The notes beneath the pieces are model-generated. The model was not told the origin of the DNA. It saw only the letters and a list, made by a program, of their open reading frames with translations, and ran no database searches. From Candidatus Ruminimicrobiellum bubulum (GTDB taxonomy: Bacteria; Elusimicrobiota; Endomicrobiia; Endomicrobiales; Endomicrobiaceae), in NCBI GenBank assembly GCA_017651625.1, contig JAGCCP010000039.1, positions 1-64,000 of the forward strand: a stretch of DNA of 64,000 bases, given 5' to 3'. Both the position numbers and the translations under genes were made by a program. This document shows positions 37,636 to 45,607 of this stretch, piece after piece. Position 1 is the first letter of the stretch; each line of letters opens with the position of its first letter.

Positions 37636-38217
37636 ATGAGGAAAGGGTTGTTGGTTTTGTTGTTGGCAGTAGCACTTGCAGCACCTGTATTTGCAGCAGA
37701 TCAGGGAGCAATGGAATTAGACATTAAAGCAGGTTTTAATCTTATGTCTAGTGTAGATGTAGATAGTCCTGTACCGGGTTATGATGTAAAGGAAGATATT
37801 GATCCGGCATTTACAGCAGGTGTAGATTTCTTTTATTATGTAATGCCTGAATTGGCAATCGGTGGCGGTATTAGTTATGTTTTCAATTCTAAGGTAAAAA
37901 ACTCAGACATGAAAGCAGGTTTTACAAACATTTATGCACAAGCAAAATATGTATTTGATTTAGGTGACGATTTATTTAACAACATTTATCCTTTAGTTCA
38001 AGTAGGTTATGGTATGTTAAGAATCGATCCTGATGATGGCATTGATCCTGAAAGCGGTTTGTATTGGGGTATCGGTGCAGGTACAACAATAAAGGAAAAT
38101 TTTGTTTTGGAACTTCTTTATTCACAAAACAAGGCAGATATCAAACAAGGCCATTACACAGCTGACGGTAAATATACAACTTTACAATTGAAAGTCGGAT
38201 ACAAGTTTGTTTTCTAA
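37636..38217 (+). CDS. Small outer-membrane beta-barrel protein
   Basis: 193 residues with a clear signal peptide (MRKGLLVLLLAVALAAPVFA, cleaved before ADQG). Alternating hydrophobic strands, many Gly and Tyr, and a C-terminal aromatic residue (VGYKFVF) fit an 8-stranded OmpW/OmpX-like barrel with an outer-membrane insertion signal. It is one of the few plus-strand genes, with a good AAGGAG and its own intrinsic terminator, so it is a single-gene unit and may be well expressed. Function unknown. Confidence 0.8.
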   Translation: MRKGLLVLLLAVALAAPVFAADQGAMELDIKAGFNLMSSVDVDSPVPGYDVKEDIDPAFTAGVDFFYYVMPELAIGGGISYVFNSKVKNSDMKAGFTNIYAQAKYVFDLGDDLFNNIYPLVQVGYGMLRIDPDDGIDPESGLYWGIGAGTTIKENFVLELLYSQNKADIKQGHYTADGKYTTLQLKVGYKFVF

Positions 38218-38233
38218 TCAATATAAAAAACAA

Positions 38234-38270
38234 AAAAAGCACAGGAAGATTTTTTCTTTCTGTGCTTTTT
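38234..38270 (+). terminator. Intrinsic terminator after the outer-membrane protein gene
   Basis: A 16-bp stem (AAAAAGCACAGGAAGA with TCTTTCTGTGCTTTTT, one G-U pair) ends in a T-run, 17 bp after the stop codon. Confidence 0.9.
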
Positions 38271-38280
38271 GTTTTTTATT

Positions 38281-38414
38281 TTAGCAAAGCGACTTCATCT
38301 TTTGAATTACAACTTTGTATTTGGCTCAATCGAGTACCAATCGCTATCGCTTTTATTTTACGTACACTTCATTCGCCAAATACTTCGTTCTAATTCAAAA
38401 TCTTAAAAGTCTTG
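38281..38414 (+). repeat. 101-bp near-palindromic dispersed element, copy B
   Basis: The core 38300-38400 has the same length as copy A and matches its reverse complement closely. The outer arms TTTTGAATTA and TAATTCAAAA, then TATTTGGC and GCCAAATA, pair with each other. It fills the gap between two convergent transcription units, after the terminator. Confidence 0.85.
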
Positions 38415-38460
38415 AAATACCAAGAAGAAGGAAAACAGTATTCCAAAATTACTAATTATC

Positions 38461-39585
38461 TTAAAGCGGTACCAAATGTGCATCCCAACCGCCAAGTTCG
38501 GCTTCGTTATATTTATAAATCGGAGTTTCTTTATTTAACGGTTCGGTAATTATTTTTCTTGTAGCTTCTTCGGCATAAAAAGCTGCAGCAGCAACACCTA
38601 CCCCGGCACAAACTTGCCCTACCACGGGAATATAACTTACGGCTTCTATTATGCTATAGAAAACTATTAGTTGGTTTGCTACCATAGGTGACAAAAGTGC
38701 TGCCACAATATAAGACAAACCTGTACTTGTATCTTCCTTTTCGGGAAACATTGCACCTTTAGTATTGTACAAACCTGCCGTACCTAAACCGTACAGTATA
38801 GGCATATTAATATCAAAAATATTTTTAAACAGCGGATAAAACTCTTTTTTCGAAGGAGTTTTTATACCTACAGCCACCAACTTTTTATCGTAAAAATCTG
38901 TATCTTGAACATACCAAGACACATTGTCTTTCATATATTGTCTCGGTATAACTATATGATAATGTCTTGAATTGGCATCAAAACAAAAGTTCATGGTTTT
39001 ATAATAAGTTATACCTTTTGTGTTTCTTTTTATACCCAACCAAACTTTCGGATCTGTAATATTAAAATTCATAAAATTTGTTCCTTTGGCATATCTTGAA
39101 GGAACAACAAAAACTTTATAATCTTCGCTCGGTATTTTGTTCAATAACAGTGCAGACTGAACCATATAATTTGTAAGTAAAAGATCTTGAAACTGTTGTA
39201 TTGAATTTACAAGTTTTTTCATTTTCAATACACCGCTATATCTTTCGTTTACGGCAACACCCGCCTTCGGACAATAATAGTCACTGAAGGGGCCCGGTAT
39301 CATTGAACCGCCGACTTTATCTGTAGAAAAAGACGGAAACATCGCTATCACAGGATATGATGCAGTAGATAAAACGGTTGCCATTAAACTATTTGTCGAA
39401 CCTAACAAATTTAATGTTCTTGCCTGCAAGTTTGCAACCGATATTACAGTATTATCAACATAATTTTGTAATATCATTTTATCTCTTAAAACTTTGGCAA
39501 TATTTATCACCATTGCCCAACTTAATATAAGGATTATCGTCATTACAAGTGTATATGGTAATACTTGCCCTTTTCTATTGTTCAT
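38461..39585 (-). CDS. TadG-like single-pass secreted protein
   Basis: About 374 residues. NNRKGQVLPYTLVMTIILILSWAMVINIAKVLRDKMILQN is a TadE/TadG-type N-terminus: a short basic stretch followed by one transmembrane helix. The long remainder would be extracytoplasmic and has no recognised domain, though a second hydrophobic stretch occurs near 325-360. The ATG at 39585 is chosen because the upstream gene ends at 39575 and the helix then begins at the usual place. It is last in a secretin/pilin-like operon. Confidence 0.7.
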   Translation of the reverse strand: MNNRKGQVLPYTLVMTIILILSWAMVINIAKVLRDKMILQNYVDNTVISVANLQARTLNLLGSTNSLMATVLSTASYPVIAMFPSFSTDKVGGSMIPGPFSDYYCPKAGVAVNERYSGVLKMKKLVNSIQQFQDLLLTNYMVQSALLLNKIPSEDYKVFVVPSRYAKGTNFMNFNITDPKVWLGIKRNTKGITYYKTMNFCFDANSRHYHIVIPRQYMKDNVSWYVQDTDFYDKKLVAVGIKTPSKKEFYPLFKNIFDINMPILYGLGTAGLYNTKGAMFPEKEDTSTGLSYIVAALLSPMVANQLIVFYSIIEAVSYIPVVGQVCAGVGVAAAAFYAEEATRKIITEPLNKETPIYKYNEAELGGWDAHLVPL

Positions 39586-40069
39586 ATTTCGGAAACTCTC
39601 TTGCATCGGGATATGCTTTACCGTAAAAATTCTCATCGGGAGATTTTACCATTCTTGCTCTTGCGGATTGTTCTCTGTAAAATAAAGAATCAAAAAATCT
39701 TCCGAACATTATTCTTGTATAGTAACCTATTTTCACGTTATGTTTATGTATTTGTTTGTTACTGTGATCTGTAATTTTTTTACCTAAAATATCTTCATCC
39801 CAATGTGTAGTTTTATAATTAAATACACTGTTCGAACTTAACATATACGGTAAAAGAAACTTTGATACTGTTTCTTTTGCGGTATCGGCAATTTCTTTGT
39901 TTTTTGTTACAACTATTTTTCTTGTAGCTGAAAAAGCACTGTAATTTAAAAACATATCGTCCGTAACAATAATACAAACTTGTATTGCAGCAAACATTAA
40001 AACAGTTATTATACAAGCAACAATAAATCCTTCCATAAAAGATTGTCCTTTATTGTTAAAACAAAACAT
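39575..40069 (-). CDS. TadE-like pseudopilin
   Basis: About 164 residues. NNKGQSFMEGFIVACIITVLMFAAIQVCIIVTDDMFLNYSAFSATR is a clear TadE-like N-terminus, with a short leader, a Glu after the processing region and one hydrophobic helix. The ATG at 40069 has GGAG six bases upstream. It overlaps the small pilin-like gene above by 14 nt and the TadG-like gene below by 11 nt, so all are one operon. Confidence 0.75.
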   Translation of the reverse strand: MFCFNNKGQSFMEGFIVACIITVLMFAAIQVCIIVTDDMFLNYSAFSATRKIVVTKNKEIADTAKETVSKFLLPYMLSSNSVFNYKTTHWDEDILGKKITDHSNKQIHKHNVKIGYYTRIMFGRFFDSLFYREQSARARMVKSPDENFYGKAYPDAREFPKYEQ

Positions 40070-40235
40070 TTGATACTCCAACAATAAAAGAAACAAACTC
40101 AAACTTATGTTTCCATGCAAGTATAAAAATTTTTACCATACCGTAACTTGCCGCAAACATAATAAGAGTAAACAAAACATACTCTACAGTAGCTTGACCT
40201 GATTTATTGTTTATGATGTTAAAGATTTTTTTCAT
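40056..40235 (-). CDS. Small Flp/TadE-like pilin-type protein (59 aa)
   Basis: A 59-codon frame from the ATG at 40235 to TAA at 40056-40058. The N-terminus is MKKIFNIINNKSGQATVEYV, then a hydrophobic helix (about 20-40), a basic patch (WKHKFEF) and a short tail. The K-S-G-Q-A-T-V-E pattern, with Glu five residues after the Gly, resembles a type IVb prepilin processing site. Its ATG overlaps the secretin stop by 4 nt (ATGA) and its end overlaps the TadE-like gene by 14 nt. Both overlaps argue that it is real and translated. Confidence 0.75.
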   Translation of the reverse strand: MKKIFNIINNKSGQATVEYVLFTLIMFAASYGMVKIFILAWKHKFEFVSFIVGVSNVLF

Positions 40236-40963
40236 TGTTCTATGATTTTCGGAGTAACAAAAATTAAAACGTTAGTTTTGTTATCTTTCACTTTTGTATT
40301 TTTGAACAATGTCCCGAGTAACGGAATATCCGAAAGTATCGGAATACCGGATGTTGTTTTATCTTTATAGTTTTCTATAAGGCCTGCAATAACTATTGTC
40401 TGTTGATTTTTTAGTATAACACTTGACCTTGCCTGCCTTTTGGCAATATTGGGAAAACCCTGAACGGCGTTTGCCCAATCGAGTCTTGAAAGTTCCGTTT
40501 CTATAACTAAATCTATTTTGTTATCTTCTAAAATTTTCGGTAAAATTTCCATAATAATGCCATACTCTTTCCATTCAACATTACCGCCGGAAACCCCGGA
40601 TATCGCTATAGGAAATTCCCCGCCTACCAAGAACCTTGCTTTTGTTCCGGACTTTGTCATAAGTTTAGGATTAGACAATACTTGTGCCGAACCGCTTTCT
40701 TGCAAAAGTTTTAATTTTGCACTTAACGGAGTGTACCTTACCCAATCGTTAAATTCTACAAGTGAAGGATAAACCGTGTTACCTTCACCATTAGTAACAA
40801 AGAGTTCACCGGTAGATATTTCGTCTACCCATTTTATTCCATATTCTTTAGCTTTATTGTTATTGATTTCCGTTATTTCTATGGATATTTCTACCAACTG
40901 TTCCGCAAACAAAGATGTAATACAAAAAAGTAAAATTATTACACTAAAACAAAACTTCTTCAT
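40232..40963 (-). CDS. Short secretin-domain protein (type II/III secretion, Tad RcpA-like)
   Basis: 243 residues with a signal peptide (MKKFCFSVIILLFCITSLFA), followed almost at once by a secretin domain. Recognisable segments are LVEISIEITEINNN, LKLLQESGSAQVLSNPKLMTKSGTKARFLVGGEFPI, VQGFPNIAKRQARSSVILKNQQTIVIAGLI and SGIPILSDIPLLGTLFKNTK. Ring-forming N0/N1 domains are missing, so it is much shorter than RcpA/CpaC or PulD. It starts 1 bp after gcvT and heads the pilin-like genes. It may form a small outer-membrane pore or be a remnant. Confidence 0.8.
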   Translation of the reverse strand: MKKFCFSVIILLFCITSLFAEQLVEISIEITEINNNKAKEYGIKWVDEISTGELFVTNGEGNTVYPSLVEFNDWVRYTPLSAKLKLLQESGSAQVLSNPKLMTKSGTKARFLVGGEFPIAISGVSGGNVEWKEYGIIMEILPKILEDNKIDLVIETELSRLDWANAVQGFPNIAKRQARSSVILKNQQTIVIAGLIENYKDKTTSGIPILSDIPLLGTLFKNTKVKDNKTNVLIFVTPKIIEQ

Positions 40964-42037
40964 TTACTTTTTTGCTCTCTTATAAAACGGTTTGGGAACG
41001 ATTGTTATGTTTCTTAAATTGTTATGAACTTTTACTTGTACAGGCGAACTGTCATCAACTGAAATATCTATCATTGCCATACCGATAGCTTTTTTAAATG
41101 TAGGTGAAAATGTTCCGCTTGTAACATAACCGATTTTTTTGTCGTTTAAATAAACTTCATCATGTGCTCTTGCTATACCGCCCTGACAAATAAAAGCAAC
41201 TAATTTTTTTGAAGGAGCATCTTTTATTTTTTCTATTTCGGATTTTCCTATAAAATCTTTATTCCAAAATACTGTTTTTATAAATCCCGCATCTATAGGA
41301 TTAATTTCTTCTGATATTTCGTGACCGTGTAACGGCATACAAGCTTCAAGTCTTAATGTATCTCTGCAACCGAGTCCGCATGGTTTTGCACCGAGTTCTA
41401 CAAGTTTAGACCAAACATATTCGGCACAATTGTTGGAAATAAGAATTTCAACACCGTCTTCACCTGTATAACCGGTTCTTGCTATTTTTGAAAAGTTTGC
41501 TTGTTGACCTTTAAATGTTATATCTTTCGCAGTAAAATATTTCATTGAAGAAATTTCTCCGTCAACTATTTGAGAAACTATTTCTACCGCTTTCGGGCCT
41601 TGAACGGCCATCATTGAAATTTCTTTACTTATATTTTTTATCTCTACATTATCTAATTTATTTTCGTTTAACCATGCAAAATCTTTATCTAAGTTTCCTG
41701 CATTTACCACCATCATATAATAATTTTCAAATTTGTAAACGATAATGTCGTCTTTTATTCCGCCCTGCTTATTTAAAAGCATGGAATATCTTGCTTTATA
41801 TAAAGGCAAGTTAGACATATCCGATATTGTTACATAATCTAAAAATTTTCCTGCATTTTCACCCGAAATAATAAATGTTCCCATGTGAGATGTATCAAAT
41901 ATACCTACGGAATTTCTAACCGCATTATGTTCTTCTATAATAGAAGTATATTGAACCGGCATATCCCATCCGCCGAATTCGGTAAATTTTGCACCTGCTT
42001 TTTGGTGCATAGAATGTAAGAAAGTTTCTTTTAACAT
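40964..42037 (-). CDS. gcvT: Aminomethyltransferase, T protein of the glycine cleavage system
   Basis: A 357-residue tetrahydrofolate-dependent enzyme taking the aminomethyl group from lipoylated H protein. HQKAGAKFTEFGGWDMPVQY, VGIFDTSHMG, GYTGEDGVEI and CGLGCRDTLRLEACMPLHGHEI are conserved. A GGGGAC site precedes the ATG. Only lpdA (L protein) of the other components is close; gcvH and gcvP are not in the window. Confidence 0.95.
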   Translation of the reverse strand: MLKETFLHSMHQKAGAKFTEFGGWDMPVQYTSIIEEHNAVRNSVGIFDTSHMGTFIISGENAGKFLDYVTISDMSNLPLYKARYSMLLNKQGGIKDDIIVYKFENYYMMVVNAGNLDKDFAWLNENKLDNVEIKNISKEISMMAVQGPKAVEIVSQIVDGEISSMKYFTAKDITFKGQQANFSKIARTGYTGEDGVEILISNNCAEYVWSKLVELGAKPCGLGCRDTLRLEACMPLHGHEISEEINPIDAGFIKTVFWNKDFIGKSEIEKIKDAPSKKLVAFICQGGIARAHDEVYLNDKKIGYVTSGTFSPTFKKAIGMAMIDISVDDSSPVQVKVHNNLRNITIVPKPFYKRAKK

Positions 42038-42075
42038 ACTGTCCCCTTTTATATAAAAATTACTTCGTATTTTTT

Positions 42076-42108
42076 GAAGAATAGAAGATTAGAAGAATAG
42101 AAGAATGG
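42076..42108 (+). repeat. GAAGAATAGAAGATTAG-type intergenic repeat (copy 1)
   Basis: Positions 42076-42104 match, over 29 nt without mismatch, the reverse complement of 53065-53093. The unit is a loose tandem of GAAGAATA and GAAGATTA. Confidence 0.7.
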
Positions 42109-42120
42109 ATGAAAAGTTGT

Positions 42121-42141
42121 ATTTTTTGCTTTGCAAAAAAT
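42121..42141. repeat. Perfect palindrome with 3-nt loop (gcvT-lpdA gap, first)
   Basis: ATTTTTTGC, loop TTT, GCAAAAAAT. Confidence 0.7.
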
Positions 42142-42155
42142 TTATTTATTATCAG

Positions 42156-42172
42156 AAATCGCATAGCGATTT
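42156..42172. repeat. Perfect palindrome with 3-nt loop (gcvT-lpdA gap, second)
   Basis: AAATCGC, loop ATA, GCGATTT. The arms match those of the palindrome at 52968-52990, but the loop differs. Confidence 0.7.
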
Positions 42173-42186
42173 TTACAGCTTTGCTT

Positions 42187-42217
42187 CCAATCTTCAAATC
42201 CTCCAATCTTCCAATTG
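42187..42217 (+). repeat. CCAATCTTC/CCTCCAATC low-complexity tandem repeat
   Basis: Three imperfect units of CCAATCTTC separated by AAATCCT-like spacers, just after the lpdA stop codon. Related in composition to the 42076 and 53059 repeats. Confidence 0.5.
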
Positions 42218-42220
42218 CCT

Positions 42221-43507
42221 TCAGCAATTTCTTGTTGCTTCAAAAATCAGTTCTGAAAGGCCCGGATGAAAAAACATATCTTTCGATAAATCCGTAACTT
42301 TCATATCAGATTTTATTATCATTGTTGCGGACTCTATAAGTTCGTCCGCATTTACACCTATTATCCAAACACCTATAACCTTTTTGGAAACATTATCTAT
42401 TGCAACTTTTATCCAACCTGTTCTTTGTCCTTCAATTTGTGCTCTTGCATTTGAAATAAAAGTCGATTTACCGAAAGCAACATCTTTATAACTGTCATAA
42501 TCAACAGCTTTCACAGATGCTACCGGCGGAAACGAAAAAACGACTTTCGGTACAGGATTTTTTGATTGTAAATTTTCGGCAACATTTATTGCATCTTGTT
42601 CGGCGGTATATGCTAAAAATCCTTTAGCGATAATATCGCCTATTGCAAAAATGTTATCCACATTTGTTGCATAATTTTGTGTTGATACAAATTTTCTTTT
42701 ATCTAAACTTAAACCTATATTTTCAGGTTTTAGTTCATCGGCATTAGACTTTCTTCCCGCAACAATCAATATTTTTTCAAAACTGTCTTTATCTTTTAAA
42801 GTATCGGTACAACCTGCTTCAACTTTTATACCTTGTCTTGCCAACACTTTTGAAAGTTCTTGTGCCAAATCACTGTCTTCACTGGGCAAAATCTGTGGAC
42901 AAATTTCTCTTAAAGTAACTTTGCAGCCGAAACTTGCAAATATGGAACTTAACTCTATACCGATAGCTCCCGCACCTATAACAAGCATTGTCTTAGGAAC
43001 TTCCGTTAAGTTTAAAACATCAGTTGAATCGATATATTTTTTGTGATCGTATTCCACATTTGGAATGGATTTGCTTTCCGAACCTGTAGCAATAATTATT
43101 TTGTCTGCAAATATACTAATTTCTTCGGTTTCGGTTTTTATATTAAGTTCGTTTTTATTTTTAAAACTTGCAGTTCCTTTTATAACATCAACTTTGTTTG
43201 CAGCAAGTAATCTCGATACACCTTTAACCAAATTTTCCACTAACCTGTTTTTCTTGTTTATTATTTCTTGAAAGTTTACAGGTTCTAAAACAGATTTTAA
43301 ACCATACTCGTAAGATTTCGATATCGTTTGTTTTACCGACGCCGCCTGCCACAAAAATTTTGTGGGAATACAACCTCTGTTTAAACAAGTACCGCCTAAA
43401 TTATCTTTTTCGATTATTACAACCTTTTTACCTTGTTTAGCAAAATTTATTGCACAATTGTAACCGGCGGGACCTGCACCTATAACTGCTATATCGTATT
43501 TTTCCAT
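42221..43507 (-). CDS. lpdA: Dihydrolipoyl dehydrogenase
   Basis: A 428-residue flavoprotein disulfide reductase that reoxidises lipoamide with NAD+. The FAD motif IGAGPAGYNCAI (about 9), redox disulfide GGTCLNRGCIPTK (about 38), NAD motif VIGAGAIGIELSSIFASFG (about 176), FAIGDI (about 290) and C-terminal FFHPGLSELI with the catalytic His are all visible. It is somewhat shorter than usual. Likely the L protein for glycine cleavage with gcvT. Confidence 0.92.
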   Translation of the reverse strand: MEKYDIAVIGAGPAGYNCAINFAKQGKKVVIIEKDNLGGTCLNRGCIPTKFLWQAASVKQTISKSYEYGLKSVLEPVNFQEIINKKNRLVENLVKGVSRLLAANKVDVIKGTASFKNKNELNIKTETEEISIFADKIIIATGSESKSIPNVEYDHKKYIDSTDVLNLTEVPKTMLVIGAGAIGIELSSIFASFGCKVTLREICPQILPSEDSDLAQELSKVLARQGIKVEAGCTDTLKDKDSFEKILIVAGRKSNADELKPENIGLSLDKRKFVSTQNYATNVDNIFAIGDIIAKGFLAYTAEQDAINVAENLQSKNPVPKVVFSFPPVASVKAVDYDSYKDVAFGKSTFISNARAQIEGQRTGWIKVAIDNVSKKVIGVWIIGVNADELIESATMIIKSDMKVTDLSKDMFFHPGLSELIFEATRNC

Positions 43508-43583
43508 GATTAAATTCCAATTAATAAAATTAACAGGTAAATATTTTACTAAATTATGAAAGATTTATATATAGATAAACCGA

Positions 43584-44513
43584 TTAACTTTTTTGAGGAA
43601 GATTCAACAACTCTCCGAACTTATAATCCCATTCGAAAGGATTAAAAGGAACTGTTCCGCTAAACGGTGTAAAAGTTAATTCACCTACATAAACATTATT
43701 ACTACTGTCTTCATACAAATCAACTCTGACAAAAGGGAACGGTTGTGCCAATTTTTCCGCAATACTAATCATTTCTTCATAATTATTCACTTCTAACTTT
43801 ATATCTTTATTGATAACCGCATTTGCATATGTAAAAGGTTGTAAATTTAAATTTCTGTCATAAAAATTAAAATTTCTTTTTCTGTCACGTATTGCGGTTG
43901 TCATCAAATATTTACATTTACCGTTAAAACAAAAAAATTTATAATTCTGCACAAATTTTCCGTTTTTTCCCAAAAGAAATTTTTCACAAATAATCTTCGG
44001 TTTTATATCCTTGTATTGCCACTCAAAATGTGCATAATAGAAATTCATTTTCGGTTTAACCCATTTTGTAAGTTTTGTTATTGCATCATTTACATCAAAT
44101 GTCGACTTATCTATACATGCAACATTTTGTCTGCATCCCCAATTTGTTTTTATTATAAATTGGTTCGGTAACTTATCAAACTCTATTTCATTGGGTTTAT
44201 TATAAACACCTAAACACGGAACTAAATATTTTTCACCTGCAATATCTTTTATATATTCTCTTGCAGCAACCTTATCTGTACATTTTGTCATCAACGGATC
44301 ACGATAATAAAATTTCAACCATTGAATTTTTTCGTTAAAAGTTTTTGGATTGTCTAAATTTAATTTGCAACCTAATTCATGTTTGAATTGAACTTCCAAA
44401 GCATAGCGAACATCTTCTTCGGTTAATTTTTTAAATTTTTCGGAATCAATTATTTTATACTTAAAATTTAACTTATATTTTAAGTTTTCCCATTTTTTTT
44501 TAATTATATTCAT
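43584..44513 (-). CDS. TupA-like ATP-grasp protein coupled to a radical SAM peptide maturase
   Basis: About 309 residues. NPKTFNEKIQWLKFYYRDPLMTKCTDKVAAREYI and FIIKTNWG match the start of the ATPgrasp_TupA family, named for TupA of teichuronopeptide synthesis. VRVDLYEDSSNNVYVGELTFTPFSGT supplies the ATP-grasp metal-binding end (D and E). ATP-grasp enzymes join a carboxylate to an amine or thiol through an acyl phosphate. The maturase stop and this ATG form TAATG, so translation is coupled. A role in modifying the Cys-rich peptide is inference; a glycan-linked role is the alternative. Confidence 0.75.
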   Translation of the reverse strand: MNIIKKKWENLKYKLNFKYKIIDSEKFKKLTEEDVRYALEVQFKHELGCKLNLDNPKTFNEKIQWLKFYYRDPLMTKCTDKVAAREYIKDIAGEKYLVPCLGVYNKPNEIEFDKLPNQFIIKTNWGCRQNVACIDKSTFDVNDAITKLTKWVKPKMNFYYAHFEWQYKDIKPKIICEKFLLGKNGKFVQNYKFFCFNGKCKYLMTTAIRDRKRNFNFYDRNLNLQPFTYANAVINKDIKLEVNNYEEMISIAEKLAQPFPFVRVDLYEDSSNNVYVGELTFTPFSGTVPFNPFEWDYKFGELLNLPQKS

Positions 44514-45535
44514 TAGATTTCTTTCCAACATTGCGGATCGGCCGCATAAAAATTATGAGTTTTACCGTGAGCCACGGCAGGACATCCCCTGCAAAAGCCT
44601 AACAATTCACATTTGGAACATTTTTCAAATTTGTCGTAATCTCTGTATTGTTCCATTTCGTTTAACCAAACATCCGATATTTTGTTTTCAAACACGTTTC
44701 CTACTTTACCGTCAAATCTTCTGCAAGCAAGCAAATCTCCGTTCGAACAAATAGTCATATGAGCATTACCGCAATTACAACCGTCATATATAATTCCTTT
44801 TTCTGCCCACTCGGGAATTTTAAAAAGGCCTTTTTCATAAAGATATAACGTCCATAAATGGTCTTTATATGCAAAATAAGTATTTCTGCCTTTGTATTGT
44901 TGATACTTGTTATAACATTTATCCAAAAGTTCTTTATATTCCAACGGTTTTATGTTTGTATCTTTTTGTAAACTCGTAGGACAATATCTTGCAAAACCGA
45001 AAATGTCCACTTCATGTTCCACAACGGTATCTATAATGTCCGGAACTTCTTTAACATTTTTATCTGAAACGGTTGTCATAATAACAGACTCTATTCCCGC
45101 ATCTTTTATGCATTTTATTTTTTCTAAAGTAATATCGAAAGAGCCGGGCTTTCTGAACCAATCGTGAGTTTGTTTCATACCGTCTATAGACATTTGATAA
45201 CTTTCACAGCCGTAACTTTTCAACTTTTTACAAACTTTGGTATCTATATGAAAAGGATTACCCAAAATTGAAAATTCTATATTGTGTTTTTTCAATATTT
45301 CAAGCAAGTTCCAAAAATCTTTGTTAAGAATCGGGTCTCCGCCGGTCAATACAAAACGGGGTTGTCTATTGAATTTCGAACAAAATTCAATACAGTTATC
45401 AACAACTTTTTTCATTTGTTCCAACTGCATCGAAGCTATAGGTTTTGTTACATTTTCCGAGAATATATAACAATGTTTACATCTTTGATCACATTCGTCT
45501 GTTATGTGCCACTGAAAAGAAAAAATTTGTTTCAT
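44513..45535 (-). CDS. Radical SAM/SPASM peptide maturase
   Basis: 340 residues. The N-terminal SAM cluster motif is C15-x3-C19-x2-C22 (CDQRCKHCY), followed by LTGGDPILN and the SIDG segment. The C-terminal SPASM region binds auxiliary Fe-S clusters: GCNCGNAHMTICSNGDLLACRRF, KCSKCELLGFCRGC and a final PQCW. This architecture is shared by peptide-modifying enzymes that make thioether or carbon-carbon crosslinks. It lies 72 bp below the Cys-rich peptide gene and is coupled to the ATP-grasp gene. A GGA seven bases upstream of the ATG is a modest ribosome binding site. Confidence 0.88.
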   Translation of the reverse strand: MKQIFSFQWHITDECDQRCKHCYIFSENVTKPIASMQLEQMKKVVDNCIEFCSKFNRQPRFVLTGGDPILNKDFWNLLEILKKHNIEFSILGNPFHIDTKVCKKLKSYGCESYQMSIDGMKQTHDWFRKPGSFDITLEKIKCIKDAGIESVIMTTVSDKNVKEVPDIIDTVVEHEVDIFGFARYCPTSLQKDTNIKPLEYKELLDKCYNKYQQYKGRNTYFAYKDHLWTLYLYEKGLFKIPEWAEKGIIYDGCNCGNAHMTICSNGDLLACRRFDGKVGNVFENKISDVWLNEMEQYRDYDKFEKCSKCELLGFCRGCPAVAHGKTHNFYAADPQCWKEI

Positions 45536-45554
45536 ATATTTTTCCTATGCATAA

Positions 45555-45592
45555 AAAAAGACCTCCTTCTTCATAAAAAAAGAGATCTTTTT
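45555..45592 (-). terminator. Attenuator-like hairpin between peptide gene and maturase gene
   Basis: AAAAAGACCTC (45555-45565) pairs with GAGATCTTTTT (45582-45592) with one mismatch. On the minus-strand transcript the second arm ends in a U-run. Partial termination here would give more peptide mRNA than enzyme mRNA. Confidence 0.65.
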
Positions 45593-45607
45593 CTATTATA
45601 TTTACAA

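Noticed and set aside
38461-40963. Complete Tad pilus locus
   Set aside because: No ATPase, platform proteins, prepilin peptidase or full-length secretin here.
42076-42217. CRISPR-like array from the short AG-rich units
   Set aside because: Units are 8-12 bp with no regular spacers, and no cas genes are present.
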